Positions 23,508-31,920 of a stretch of DNA of 35,763 bases are shown here, piece by piece. Location of the stretch: assembly GCA_052390415.1 (NCBI GenBank), contig JBQTGY010000155.1:1-35763 (forward strand), in the 5' to 3' direction. Every line of letters begins with the position of its first letter. Position 1 is the stretch's first letter. The stretch comes from JANNWF01 sp052390415. GTDB taxonomy: Bacteria; Pseudomonadota; Gammaproteobacteria; Xanthomonadales; Xanthomonadaceae. Below the pieces are notes generated by a model. It did no database searches. It was not told the DNA's origin and worked only from the letters and a program-made list of their open reading frames with translations. The position numbers and the translations under genes are program-made.

Positions 23508-24973
23508 GCCGCGGCAGCCGAGTGTCACGTCTTTCAGGACTGCTGTGGGCTTTGCTGTGCATTGGCGGCTCGGCCGACATCCACGCTGCACAGCCGGCGC
23601 AGCCTAATGATTTTGCTTGGCAGTGGCCGTTGGCAATCGATGCTGGCCAAGACGTCGTACGCATCAGCCTGACGCCCGCCATCTACGCGCAGATCACTCG
23701 CGCCGACTTGCGCGATCTGGCGGCGTTCAACGGTGCCAACGAAGGCCTGCCATTCGGCCCGGCAGCGACAGCGTTGCCGCAGCCGATCGTGCTGCCAGCG
23801 CCCGCCGCAATCGGCTTGCCGATGTTTCGGGTTCCGCGCGCGAAGTCGGCGGCCGCGGAAGGAGGTCTGCTGCTGCACATTGAACGCGACGCCAATGGTC
23901 GCCTGCGGCAACTGCACGCGGATATCACAGACCGAGCAAGCGCAGCGAGTGAAGGCGCAGCGGCGCAGCCGCCTAGCCGCGTAGCGGCCGACACCGATGG
24001 CGGCGCTGGCATTGACGACTGGTTGTTGGACCTGTCAGCGATCGACACGCCGGTGCGCAGTCTCGAATTCGGCTTGTTGCCTGTCGCCGAGGGCAGTCTG
24101 AACGCGCGGATTGAGATTGCTGGCAGCAATGAGCTGGAGAACTGGCAGATGATTGCGCCGGCGCAGGCAATCGTGTCTCTGCATCAGGGTGAGTTCCGCT
24201 TGCAGCGACTGCAGGCCGCGCTGCCCTATGCGCAATGGCGCTATTTGCGCCTCAGGCGTGTTGATTCGGACGTCAGCTTGCCCTTGGCGTCGGTCACCGC
24301 CAACTTCGCGCACGCCTACGGCAGCGTCGCAGATCAGCGCCTCGACGTGATCCTGCAGGGCAATCCAGTGCCCGATCACCCAGGCGTGTTCGAGTATCGC
24401 CTCACGGGTCCATTCCCGATCGAACGCGCCGCCGTCGAGTTGGCGCAACGCAACGCACTGGCGACCATCATCCTAGAAACTCGCGATTTCGCTTCGCAGC
24501 CGTGGCGCGAGCACGCCAGCGGTACGGCGTTTCGTTTGGCGGGCGGCGATGAGGATGTCGGTGCCGCGCCGTTCGAACTGCCCATTATTCGTGACCGCTT
24601 CTGGCGGTTGCGCAGCGAACCAGCACTGGCGCAGGCGCCGGCTCTCAAACTTGGCTATCAGCAAGAATCGTTCGTGTTGCTGGCACAAGGCGCTGGTCCG
24701 TATCGATTGGTCGCTGGCAGCCTGCGTGCAGCGCGTCCGGACTATCCTCTGCAAGTCGTTTTGAGCCAGCTCGCGGCGCATCATGGTCACGACTGGCAGC
24801 CAGACGAGATCGTCACTGGCGCGGGTACGAGCCTGGCCGGCGAGGCCGCGTTGTCGCTTCCACCGGCGCCACCACCCTACCGCCAATGGCTGCTGTGGAC
24901 GGTGCTGGTCGGCGCGGCTGGGTTGATCATGGTGCTGGTCATCAAGCTCCTGCGCGAGTCCAAGGCCGCCTGA
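23504..24973 (+). CDS. DUF3999 periplasmic protein with C-terminal membrane anchor
   Basis: 489 aa. A signal peptide (about residues 1-28, ending D-I-H-A-A) is followed by DFAWQWPLAIDAGQDVVRIS and V-Y/I-Y-A-Q-I-T-R-A-D-L-R-D-L, the opening of DUF3999. The centre is beta-rich with repeated discoidin-like strands (R-I-E-I-A-G-S-N-E-L-E-N-W). A single transmembrane helix near residues 464-482 ends in a short Lys/Arg tail, giving a type I topology with a large periplasmic domain. It is coupled to DUF2339 through ATGA, implying that the two proteins are made in step and perhaps interact. No enzymatic motif is visible. Confidence 0.88.
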   Translation: MSRGSRVSRLSGLLWALLCIGGSADIHAAQPAQPNDFAWQWPLAIDAGQDVVRISLTPAIYAQITRADLRDLAAFNGANEGLPFGPAATALPQPIVLPAPAAIGLPMFRVPRAKSAAAEGGLLLHIERDANGRLRQLHADITDRASAASEGAAAQPPSRVAADTDGGAGIDDWLLDLSAIDTPVRSLEFGLLPVAEGSLNARIEIAGSNELENWQMIAPAQAIVSLHQGEFRLQRLQAALPYAQWRYLRLRRVDSDVSLPLASVTANFAHAYGSVADQRLDVILQGNPVPDHPGVFEYRLTGPFPIERAAVELAQRNALATIILETRDFASQPWREHASGTAFRLAGGDEDVGAAPFELPIIRDRFWRLRSEPALAQAPALKLGYQQESFVLLAQGAGPYRLVAGSLRAARPDYPLQVVLSQLAAHHGHDWQPDEIVTGAGTSLAGEAALSLPPAPPPYRQWLLWTVLVGAAGLIMVLVIKLLRESKAA

Positions 24974-25035
24974 TCATGGCTGTTCAGGCACTGGTTCTTA
25001 GTGGCTCAAACTGTTCAAGACCCTTGCTGTACGTG

Positions 25036-25090
25036 GCAAATTGTTGCGATTTGCGCCCCTTGATAGCAGCGATACTCAGACGCATAGAAT
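25036..25090 (+). promoter_or_regulatory. Possible operator and promoter of the second desaturase
   Basis: GCAAAT (25036-25041) and ATTTGC (25049-25054) form an inverted repeat with a 7-nt spacer, operator-like. Just downstream are TTGATA (25060-25065) and TAGAAT (25085-25090), good hexamers but separated by 19 bp, which is longer than ideal. The site is about 55-105 bp before the GTG start. It is the only regulatory-looking sequence in 24974-25142. Confidence 0.3.
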
Positions 25091-25142
25091 TGCGCTAGTC
25101 ATGATTGGGGTCGAGAATGGGCGGTCTAGCAGGAGAATCATC

Positions 25143-26174
25143 GTGAGTGCCAGCGCGGAAACTACCCCCAGCGTCAACCTTCGCGAGTTATGCGCCGCGT
25201 ATGCGAAGCCACACTTGGGCCGAGCCATTTTTCAGCTGCTGAATACCATTCCGCTGTTTCTGGCGATCTGGGCGCTGATGGCGTGGAGCGTGGTGGATGG
25301 ATGGTTTTACGGCTGGACATTGCTGTTGGCGCTGCCGGCTGCAGGCCTGTATGTGCGCACTTTCATCATTCAACACGACGCCGGCCACGGTTCGTTTTTT
25401 GCGAGCAGCAAGGCCAATGACCTGGTCGGCCGCTGTCTCGGCGTGATCACCCTGTTCCCCTACGGTTACTGGAAGAAAACCCATGCCATCCACCATGGCA
25501 GCTCGGGCAATCTGGATCGGCGCGAGATGGGCGACATCGACACCTTGACCGTGCGCGAGTATCAGGCGCTGTCCTGGTTCAAACGCTTCTGCTATCGCTT
25601 CTATCGCAGCACGCCGGTGCTGCTCGGCATTGGGCCGATGTACCAGTTCGTCATCAAGCATCGATTCCCGTTCGATCTGCCGTTTTCCTGGAAGCGCGAG
25701 TGGGCCAGCGTGTGGCTGAACAATCTGGTGCTATTGGTGGTTGCTTTGTCCCTTGGCTATTTCATTGGTTGGCATACGGTCTTCCTGGTCCACCTGCCCA
25801 TCGTGTTGATTGCCGGCGCGCTAGGCGTGTGGCTGTTCTATGTCCAGCACACCTTCGAGACGGCTTATTGGACGCGCAAGGAAAACTGGGACTCCAATCA
25901 AGCCGCCATCGCCGGCAGTTCGTTCTACGACTTGCCGCGTGTGATTCATTGGTTTACCGGCAACATCGGCTATCACCACATTCATCATCTCGCCAGCCGC
26001 ATTCCCAACTATCGTCTGCGCGAGTGCTTCGAATCCAATCCGTTGCTGCAAGCGGCACCACGGCTCACGTTGTGGACCAGCCTGCGTTGCGCCAGCCTGA
26101 AGCTGTGGGATGAAGAGACCGAGCGTATGGTCGGCTTTGCCGCGCTGCGGCAACGTGTTTCGGCGCACAACTAG
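25143..26174 (+). CDS. Membrane fatty acid desaturase, DesA (delta-12/omega-3) type
   Basis: 343 aa from a GTG at 25143, with AGGAG at 25131-25135 spaced 7 nt; the open frame upstream to 25041 has no such site. The three histidine boxes are H78DAGH82, H114AIHH118 and H278-H279-I-H281-H282 (YHHIHHL). HDAGHGSFFASSKANDLVG and HAIHHGSSGNLDRR are typical of the acyl-lipid desaturase branch (FADS superfamily) related to plant and cyanobacterial DesA, unlike the acyl-CoA type at 6020. Hydrophobic helices flank the boxes. It would insert a double bond into phospholipid-bound acyl chains using a reduced ferredoxin or cytochrome donor. Regiospecificity cannot be read from sequence. Confidence 0.9.
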   Translation: MSASAETTPSVNLRELCAAYAKPHLGRAIFQLLNTIPLFLAIWALMAWSVVDGWFYGWTLLLALPAAGLYVRTFIIQHDAGHGSFFASSKANDLVGRCLGVITLFPYGYWKKTHAIHHGSSGNLDRREMGDIDTLTVREYQALSWFKRFCYRFYRSTPVLLGIGPMYQFVIKHRFPFDLPFSWKREWASVWLNNLVLLVVALSLGYFIGWHTVFLVHLPIVLIAGALGVWLFYVQHTFETAYWTRKENWDSNQAAIAGSSFYDLPRVIHWFTGNIGYHHIHHLASRIPNYRLRECFESNPLLQAAPRLTLWTSLRCASLKLWDEETERMVGFAALRQRVSAHN

Positions 26175-26247
26175 CGCGTTGCTGTTGCCGGCTGCGTCGT
26201 CAAAACGATCTGCCGGCCACGAATGACGTGTACGCGATAGGCCTGCC

Positions 26248-28335
26248 ATGACTCGGCTATCGCGCTATCGATCCTGCCCGCTGTGCGAAGCGATCTGCGG
26301 GCTGGAATTGCAATACGAGGCGGACACGCTGGTCGCGATTCGCGGCGACGCAGCCGACCCGTTCAGTCGCGGCCATATTTGTCCGAAAGGCAACGCCATT
26401 CTTGATCTGGAAGCCGACCCAGACCGGCTGCGCATGCCGTTGCGACGACATGGCACTGATTTTGAGGAAATCGGCTGGGACGAGGCTTTGGCTGAGGCCG
26501 GCGGGCGTCTGGCGGCGGTGCAGCGTGAACACGGCGCGGATGCGGTCGCGGCTTATGTGGGCAATCCCAACGTCCATCACTTCGGCCACCTCGCTTATCT
26601 GTCGCCGCTGTTGAAAACACTGCGCACTCGCAACATATTCAGCGCCTCATCCGTCGATCAGTGGCCGCACCAACTGGTTGCCTACTGGATGTTCGGGCAT
26701 CAGTTCTTGTTGCCGATTCCTGACATCGACAACACCCATTTCATGTTGATGCTGGGTGCCAATCCGGTCGCCAGCAACGGCAGCCTGATGACCGCGCCGG
26801 GCATCGAGAAGCGGCTCAAGGCATTGGTCGAGCGTGGCACCCTCGTGGTGGTTGACCCGCGGCGATCAGAGACGGCCGCCATTGCCAGCGAGCATCTGTT
26901 CGTGCGTCCCGGCGGCGACGTCTGGTTGTTGTTGGCCTTTCTGCAAGCGCTGCAGCGCGTTGGTTCACCGCGTCTGGCGGCGTATGCAGGTCGCGTGCAG
27001 GGATTTGAATCCGCGCTTGCGGCGATTCATCACATCGATAGCAGCCACCTGTTTGCGCGAAGTGGCGTTGAACCAGCTGTGGTTGAGCGGCTGGCCGCCG
27101 CATTCTTCAACAGCAAAACCGCAGTGGTCTACGGCCGCATGGGCGTATCCACGCAGGCGCACGGCACCTTGTGTCAATGGCTGATCCAGCTGATCAACCT
27201 GTATGCCGGCCAGCTCGATCGTGTGGGCGGCTGTTTGCCCAATGATCCGGTCATGCCCGTGACGGGGCCAGGAACCTCTGCGGGTGGCTACGGACGTTGG
27301 CGCAGTCGTGTGCGTGGTCTCCCAGAAGTCAGCGGTGAACTTCCGGTGGCGGTATTGCGCGAAGAGATCACCACACCAGGCGCGGGCCAGGTGCGCGGCC
27401 TGTTCACCTGCGCCGGCAATCCGGTGCTGTCGACGCCACACAGCGCTGCCCTGGACGCCGCCCTGTCCGGCTTGCAGGCCATGATCTCGGTGGACATCTA
27501 TGTCAACGAGACCACCCGCCATGCGCATCTGATCTTGCCGCCGGCGTCGATGTTGAGCCAACCGCATTACGACACGATATTCAATGCATTCGCGGTACGT
27601 CGAGTCGCTCGCTACAGTCCGCCGGTCCGCCCGCAAGCCGACCATGAGCGCGCTGACTGGCAGATCCTGCAGGGCATCGCAGCGGCGCATGCGCAGGCTT
27701 CCGGCAGGCCGTTCCAGCCGCTGCCGCCGCCACCCGAATTGATTGCGCAAGGATTGGCGCGCGGCGGCGAAATCGGTCTGGCCGAGCTGGTGGCCGCGCC
27801 GCATGGATTGGATCTGGGTCCATTGCGTCCGACCTTGCTGGGGCGCTTGCAGACCGCAAGCGGCGCGATCGAGTGCGCGCCTGCCGTGCTCATGGATGCC
27901 TTGCGTGGACTTGAGGCTTCGTTGGTTGCCACCGTGAATGCGAACTCTCTCCAACTCGTTGGACGTCGCCACATTCGCAGCAACAACAGCTGGATGCACA
28001 ACGCGCCGCGCCTGATCAAGGGCAAGCCTCGCCATCATTTGCTGATGCACCCTGCCGATCTCGCCGCACGCGGACTCGACGATGGCGCGCGCGTGCGCCT
28101 GCGTTCACGCACGGGCAGCATTGATACCGACGTGCAAGCCAGCGATGAACTACAGCCCGGCGTAGTGTGTCTGCCGCACGGTTTTGGTCACGCCGTAGCA
28201 GGTACCCGTCAAGCGCGCGCGCAGTCGGTCGACGGAGCCAACTACAATGTCCTCAGCGACCCCGAGCATCTGGATGGTGTCTCCGGAAACGTCGCTTTGA
28301 ACGGAGTGGAAGTCTGGGTGGAGGCGGCACTTTGA
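26248..28335 (+). CDS. Molybdopterin oxidoreductase, formate dehydrogenase-like catalytic subunit
   Basis: 695 aa. C10, C13, C17 and C45 (S-C-P-L-C-E-A-I-C and H-I-C-P-K-G) bind a [4Fe-4S] cluster. The W-D-E-A-L motif, MLGANPVASNGSL, VVVDPRRSETA and the C-terminal molydopterin-dinucleotide domain (RLIKGKPRHHLLMHPADLAA) follow. In formate dehydrogenase the metal ligand is a Cys or Sec in V-D-x-x-A-R-V-x-H. Here the aligned stretch is SASSVDQWPHQLV, with neither residue. It has no adjacent electron-transfer or membrane subunit and no Tat signal, so it is a cytoplasmic orphan. Substrate unknown; the DMSO reductase superfamily assignment is firm. Confidence 0.88.
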   Translation: MTRLSRYRSCPLCEAICGLELQYEADTLVAIRGDAADPFSRGHICPKGNAILDLEADPDRLRMPLRRHGTDFEEIGWDEALAEAGGRLAAVQREHGADAVAAYVGNPNVHHFGHLAYLSPLLKTLRTRNIFSASSVDQWPHQLVAYWMFGHQFLLPIPDIDNTHFMLMLGANPVASNGSLMTAPGIEKRLKALVERGTLVVVDPRRSETAAIASEHLFVRPGGDVWLLLAFLQALQRVGSPRLAAYAGRVQGFESALAAIHHIDSSHLFARSGVEPAVVERLAAAFFNSKTAVVYGRMGVSTQAHGTLCQWLIQLINLYAGQLDRVGGCLPNDPVMPVTGPGTSAGGYGRWRSRVRGLPEVSGELPVAVLREEITTPGAGQVRGLFTCAGNPVLSTPHSAALDAALSGLQAMISVDIYVNETTRHAHLILPPASMLSQPHYDTIFNAFAVRRVARYSPPVRPQADHERADWQILQGIAAAHAQASGRPFQPLPPPPELIAQGLARGGEIGLAELVAAPHGLDLGPLRPTLLGRLQTASGAIECAPAVLMDALRGLEASLVATVNANSLQLVGRRHIRSNNSWMHNAPRLIKGKPRHHLLMHPADLAARGLDDGARVRLRSRTGSIDTDVQASDELQPGVVCLPHGFGHAVAGTRQARAQSVDGANYNVLSDPEHLDGVSGNVALNGVEVWVEAAL

Positions 28336-28415
28336 CGGATGCATTGAACGGCCTCCGCTGACTAATCGGAGGACGGCCCCGCATAATCTGCGTTTGCCTC
28401 CTGATTGCCGCGACC

Positions 28416-28784
28416 ATGGATTTGTTCAAACGCTTCAGCATCGAGGCTGCCCACCGGCTGCCCAACGTCCCTGTCGGCCATAAGTGTGCGCGCCTGCATG
28501 GGCATTCGTTCGTGGTCGAGCTGCACGTCGAAGGTGACCTGGACCCCTACACGGGCTGGGTGATGGACTTCGCCGACATGAAGCGTGCGTTCGCGCCGAT
28601 CTATGAGCGTCTCGATCATCACTATTTGAACGACGTTCCTGGTCTCGAGAATCCCACCAGCGAACGTCTCGCTGAGTGGATCTGGGCCGAGCTCAAGCCT
28701 GCGCTTCCGCTGTTGTCAGAAATCGTTCTGCACGAGACCTGCACGGCCGGCTGCCGCTATCGCGGTCCAACCCCAACGCGGTGA
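28416..28784 (+). CDS. queD: 6-carboxy-5,6,7,8-tetrahydropterin synthase QueD
   Basis: 122 aa, the normal QueD size. The zinc ligands are H13 (E-A-A-H-R-L), H28 and H30 (ARLHGHSF), and C24 is the catalytic Cys (G-H-K-C-A-R-L-H-G-H). G-x-V-M-D-F-A-D-M-K, LDHHYLNDVPGLENPTSE and a final LHETCTAGCRYRG are hallmarks. QueD converts dihydroneopterin triphosphate to 6-carboxytetrahydropterin, the first committed step to queuosine in tRNA. queC and queE are not in the window. Confidence 0.95.
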   Translation: MDLFKRFSIEAAHRLPNVPVGHKCARLHGHSFVVELHVEGDLDPYTGWVMDFADMKRAFAPIYERLDHHYLNDVPGLENPTSERLAEWIWAELKPALPLLSEIVLHETCTAGCRYRGPTPTR

Positions 28785-29046
28785 CGTAGTTATCTGATCG
28801 AAGCCGAACAAGCCTGATCGCAATGGGTGAGTTGTTCGCCTCATCGCGTCGGAACAGGCGTAATGCTTGTTGGTATTGCGCCCGACAGACGCTTCGTCAC
28901 GAGACCTGTGGGTCTGGCCGAGCTTGCGAGTCGTGCTCCCACGCTGATTGCCGCAGTGCGCAATTTCAACGTGCGCATGCTCCATACAGACGCCTGTGAC
29001 GTTTGATAAGTATTTGTAATTAAATGGAAGCATAACCGTCACTGGA

Positions 29047-29069
29047 TTTATGTTGCACTGCAACATAAA
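29047..29069. promoter_or_regulatory. Perfect 23-nt palindrome, PhaR-type operator of the phasin gene
   Basis: TTTATGTTGCA (29047-29057) and TGCAACATAAA (29059-29069) are exact complements around a central C. The core TGTTGCA-C-TGCAACA closely matches the TTGCA-x-TGCAA sites described upstream of phasin genes and bound by the polyhydroxyalkanoate-responsive repressor PhaR. It overlaps the -35 box of the promoter proposed next. The rest of 28785-29046 shows no gene. Confidence 0.75.
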
Positions 29070-29081
29070 GCTTGCTATCTT
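29053..29081 (+). promoter_or_regulatory. Predicted sigma-70 promoter of the phasin gene
   Basis: TTGCAC (29053-29058) as -35 and TATCTT (29076-29081) as -10 are separated by exactly 17 bp. The -35 lies inside the 23-nt palindrome, so a bound repressor would exclude RNA polymerase. The start codon is 38 bp downstream of the -10 box, with GGAGG at 29107-29111. Confidence 0.55.
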
Positions 29082-29119
29082 GGCCTCGCGATATCCCCTA
29101 ATCCCGCGGAGGCGACCCC

Positions 29120-29512
29120 ATGTACGAGCAAATCCCGAACCAAATCCTTTCCTTCGGCAAACAAGCCATCGAAGCCACTTTTCAAGCGCAGCGTCTGGCG
29201 CTGGAGAACTTCGAGCGCGTTGCCAACCTGCAGATCAAGTCGTTTGAAGATCGCGTCAACGCGACCGTCGCCTTCTTCGGCGAAGCCAGCGAAGTGCGTG
29301 ATGCCGACGGCGCCAAGACCGTGTGGCCGAAGGGCGTTGCCCTGATCAAGGAAAGCGGCGAGCAGTTCTTCAGCGTCAGTCAGGAAGCGATCAATTCGTC
29401 GCTGAAGACCTCGGAGACGATTGGTCAGCTGGTCAAGACCCAGCTCGAAGCCGTCAATGACAGCGTCGCCAAGGCTGCTCCGGCTGCCGCCAAGGCTGCC
29501 CGCGCCAAGTAA
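29120..29512 (+). CDS. Phasin family protein
   Basis: 130 aa. Starts MYEQIPNQILSFGKQAIEATF and continues as an amphipathic helical protein: A-L-E-N-F-E-R-V-A-N-L-Q, then I-K-S-F-E-D-R-V-N-A-T-V-A-F-F-G-E-A-S. The tail is Ala/Lys-rich (KAAPAAAKAARAK), typical of PhaP-type phasins. Such proteins coat polyhydroxyalkanoate granules and stabilise their surface. GGAGG precedes the ATG by 8 nt. The palindromic operator upstream and the terminator downstream indicate a single-gene transcript. Polymer synthase genes are not in the window. Confidence 0.9.
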   Translation: MYEQIPNQILSFGKQAIEATFQAQRLALENFERVANLQIKSFEDRVNATVAFFGEASEVRDADGAKTVWPKGVALIKESGEQFFSVSQEAINSSLKTSETIGQLVKTQLEAVNDSVAKAAPAAAKAARAK

Positions 29513-29610
29513 GTCCTCCGGCAAGCAAGAGATCAGCCGTCGCGGGTTAAACCGCGACAGGCGCTTTACCGCGTCGCTCCCCATCCCTCCCTCGGGGGAC
29601 GACTCGGTTC

Positions 29611-29646
29611 ACGGCCGGTGCCTCACAGCGCCGGCCGTTTTCTTTT
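29611..29646 (+). terminator. Rho-independent terminator downstream of the phasin gene
   Basis: ACGGCCGGTGC (29611-29621) pairs with GCGCCGGCCGT (29628-29638) with one G-U, around a 6-nt loop, followed by a T-rich tail (29638-29646). A weaker hairpin, GTCGCGG/CCGCGAC at 29539-29558, lies between the stop codon and this terminator. Confidence 0.85.
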
Positions 29647-29661
29647 GTGCCAGCGCTGTGC

Positions 29662-30042
29662 TTACGGCGACTGGCTGCCGAAGAACAATCCGATGCAGCA
29701 GCCAAACGCGGCGAGCCAAACCAAGCTGCGTGGTTTCTCCCAGTCGGCGATGTAGCAGATGCCGTAGAGCAGCCGTAGCACAATGAAAGCCATTGCAAAC
29801 ATGTCGGTGCGTGACTGATCCGCAGCCGACAATTGGGCGATGATGACCGCCGCTGCAAACAGCGGAAACGCTTCGAAACTATTCAAATGCGCCGAATGCG
29901 CGCGTGCGGGCATGCCGCTCAGGCGTGCTTGCCAAGCGCGCGGATCGCGATTGTCGTAACGAGCGCCGGTGACCTTGGAGACCAACACCCACAGGTAAGG
30001 CATCACGCCCGCTGCCAACACACACCAGTAAGCCGTAGTCAT
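29662..30042 (-). CDS. MAPEG family membrane protein
   Basis: 126 aa with four hydrophobic helices. ARYDNRDPRAWQARLSGMPARA then H-x-N-x-x-E-A-F-P-L-F is the conserved MAPEG cytoplasmic loop and second helix. LRLLYGICYIADWEKPRSLVW is the third-helix motif (R-x-x-Y-x-x-x-Y). Bacterial MAPEG proteins are trimeric, glutathione-linked membrane enzymes or their inactive relatives; the substrate is unknown. It starts 27 bp after the stop of the STAS gene and could be the last member of that operon, although functional connection is not obvious. Confidence 0.9.
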   Translation of the reverse strand: MTTAYWCVLAAGVMPYLWVLVSKVTGARYDNRDPRAWQARLSGMPARAHSAHLNSFEAFPLFAAAVIIAQLSAADQSRTDMFAMAFIVLRLLYGICYIADWEKPRSLVWLAAFGCCIGLFFGSQSP

Positions 30043-30069
30043 GACAAACCCTTGCTCGTGATGGATCGG

Positions 30070-30753
30070 CTACTTGCCGCGACCAAACAACTTTGCCCAG
30101 AAGCCGGGTTTGCTGTCATCCGATGAGGTCACTCGCTTGCCACCGGCCGGCTTGCCGCTGGGAGCTGCCGGCTTACCAACCGGCGCGGGGGGTGCCGTAT
30201 CGACCGGGGCGGTGATCTTGCGCATCACCTGCGTGCCCTGGACCATCGCCCGTGCGGCGCGCGGTTGTTGTGCGCTGCCGCTGCCAGACAACAACCCGAA
30301 CGCCAGCTCGGCCAACTTGGCAACGCCGGGAACCGCTGCAACGCCCTCGTTCCCGGCGCTGATGCCAAGCAAACGGGCGGCGTGCGCGCCAAGCCGACCG
30401 TCACCGCTACCGGCGGGATGATCCGCCAGTGCTGCTTCCAGGCTCGGACGAATATCGAACAGCATGGCGATACCAGCGGCGTCAAAGACTTGGCGAACCG
30501 ACGGCGTAGGACCGGCAATGCGCAGACTGGTGGTTGGCGTCTTCAGCGATTTGGCCAGCGAGCCAAGGGCGCGCAGGCCAGCATTACTCATGTAACTCAA
30601 GCCTGCCAAGTCCAGCACCAAGTGCCGACTGCCAGCCGCCACCGACTCCTGCGTCAAGAGCTCGAAGTCGGCCGTACTCTCATTGTCGAGTCTACCGGTC
30701 GGAGTGATGACGAGGACGCCGCCACGGCGCTCGGTTTTGATTTCGACGGCCAC
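30070..30753 (-). CDS. STAS-domain protein with long C-terminal tail
   Basis: 227 aa from a GTG at 30753 with AGGGG upstream, 12 bp after the FHA gene. Residues 1-110 are a STAS domain of the anti-sigma-factor-antagonist type: VLVITPTGRLDNESTADFE, then LVLDLAGLSYMSNAGLRALG. In canonical members a Ser in the S-S-A-G/D-S-S-G loop is phosphorylated by a partner kinase; here the loop is S56-N-A-G, with Asn at the usual second Ser position. Residues 111-227 are a Gly/Ala/Pro-rich tail. It carries TQVMRKI at 174-180, nearly identical to TQIMRAI in the neighbouring FHA protein, and ends in the basic-aromatic segment PGFWAKLFGRGK. Probably a signalling adaptor. Confidence 0.82.
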   Translation of the reverse strand: MAVEIKTERRGGVLVITPTGRLDNESTADFELLTQESVAAGSRHLVLDLAGLSYMSNAGLRALGSLAKSLKTPTTSLRIAGPTPSVRQVFDAAGIAMLFDIRPSLEAALADHPAGSGDGRLGAHAARLLGISAGNEGVAAVPGVAKLAELAFGLLSGSGSAQQPRAARAMVQGTQVMRKITAPVDTAPPAPVGKPAAPSGKPAGGKRVTSSDDSKPGFWAKLFGRGK

Positions 30754-30765
30754 CGCAGCTAGCCC

Positions 30766-31902
30766 CTATGCCTCGCGGAACGTGAAACGTGCAGGCCCGA
30801 CTTCCAGCACGTCCTCATGACGCAGCAGGTGCTGCTCGATCACCACGCCATTGATGCGCACCCCGCCGCCCAGATCTGACACCGTCATGCCCGCCATGCT
30901 CGCCCTCACTTCCGCATGCCGTGCGCTGGCACCGCCGACGCGAATGTCGCAACTTTCGCCGCTGCCTATCGTCAGCGGCTTGGCACCAATCGTGTGACTG
31001 AGCTTGCCGGCCTCCGCGTTTTGCGGCACCAGGCGCGCACTGCGAATGGTTCCCGCCACAGGCTCCGGCGCGCGTGGCAGCGCCGGAGGGCCTGCCGGTG
31101 CAGCGCTCGCAGCCGCGAGCTCCGATGGTTTGATCGCCCGCATGATTTGAGTGGCTCCGGCGGCTGCCGGTGGTGCCGAAGGTGGTGGCGGCGAGTTTGC
31201 CGTGATCGGCTTGGCGATCAAGGTTGGCACGTCGATCTGCGGCACTTTCAAGGCCATGTCCAACGTCGGCAATCGCCGCGTGGTCTGTTCAGCGGCAGGC
31301 CTCGGAATAGGCTCTGGCTCTGGCTCCACCACCGGCACGGGAATCGGCTCTGGTTCCGGCTCCGGTTCGGGCGCAATCACCACCGGCGCAACTATCACTG
31401 GCTCAGGCGGCGGCGCTGGCTTGGGTACCACAACTGGCGGCAACTTCGACTCCAGTTCGGCTTCCGAGCGAAAGGCATCCACAAACCGTTGCCGCACTGC
31501 CAGCGCCTCCTCACGCGCCGCCGACTTGGCGGCGAGTTGGTGATCGATCTCACTCAGCTTGCGCTTGAACTCGGCGTTGTCGAACTCACCCAGCGCATGT
31601 CGGAACTCGATCTCTTCCCGGTCCAACCGCGCGGCTTCGTGATCGGCTGCAGAGCGACTGAGCAGTGCGGCCAGCTTGACGTACTGCGCCTGCGCGGCCG
31701 CCTTCAATGGCGCCGCTTCGGCTTCCAGTGACTTGCGCCGGGTTTCATAATCGTTGCGAACGCGCACAAACACCGGCGCAGCGACCGAATCCTTGCGCTC
31801 TTCCATCGCAGTCAAGCGCGCTTCCAGCGTTTCCAGCTCAGCCTTGATGCCCATCAGAGATTCCAACGGACTGACATCAATTGCGGCCAATTCTTCCTGC
31901 AT
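30766..31902 (-). CDS. Coiled-coil protein with C-terminal FHA domain
   Basis: 378 aa; AGGAG lies 6 nt before the ATG at 31902. Residues 15-150 are a charged helical coiled coil (E-L-E-T-L-E-A-R-L-T-A-M-E-E-R-K and so on). Residues 155-290 are a Pro-rich linker with an E-P-E-P-E-P-E-P-I-P repeat and TQIMRAI at 251-257. Residues 300-376 form an FHA domain: LTIGSGESCDIRVGGASARHAEV, then G-G-V-R-I-N-G-V. The usual Arg of the G-R motif is Ser here, but S-x-R-H and the N-G loop remain. FHA domains bind phospho-Thr peptides. It is cytoplasmic with no signal peptide, in an operon with the STAS gene. Confidence 0.85.
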   Translation of the reverse strand: MQEELAAIDVSPLESLMGIKAELETLEARLTAMEERKDSVAAPVFVRVRNDYETRRKSLEAEAAPLKAAAQAQYVKLAALLSRSAADHEAARLDREEIEFRHALGEFDNAEFKRKLSEIDHQLAAKSAAREEALAVRQRFVDAFRSEAELESKLPPVVVPKPAPPPEPVIVAPVVIAPEPEPEPEPIPVPVVEPEPEPIPRPAAEQTTRRLPTLDMALKVPQIDVPTLIAKPITANSPPPPSAPPAAAGATQIMRAIKPSELAAASAAPAGPPALPRAPEPVAGTIRSARLVPQNAEAGKLSHTIGAKPLTIGSGESCDIRVGGASARHAEVRASMAGMTVSDLGGGVRINGVVIEQHLLRHEDVLEVGPARFTFREA

Positions 31903-31920
31903 GACGCTCTCCTGACCTGC

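Noticed and set aside
28336..28415. preQ1 riboswitch before queD
   Set aside because: The 80-bp upstream region has an imperfect GGAGG/CCTCC pairing but no recognisable preQ1 aptamer.
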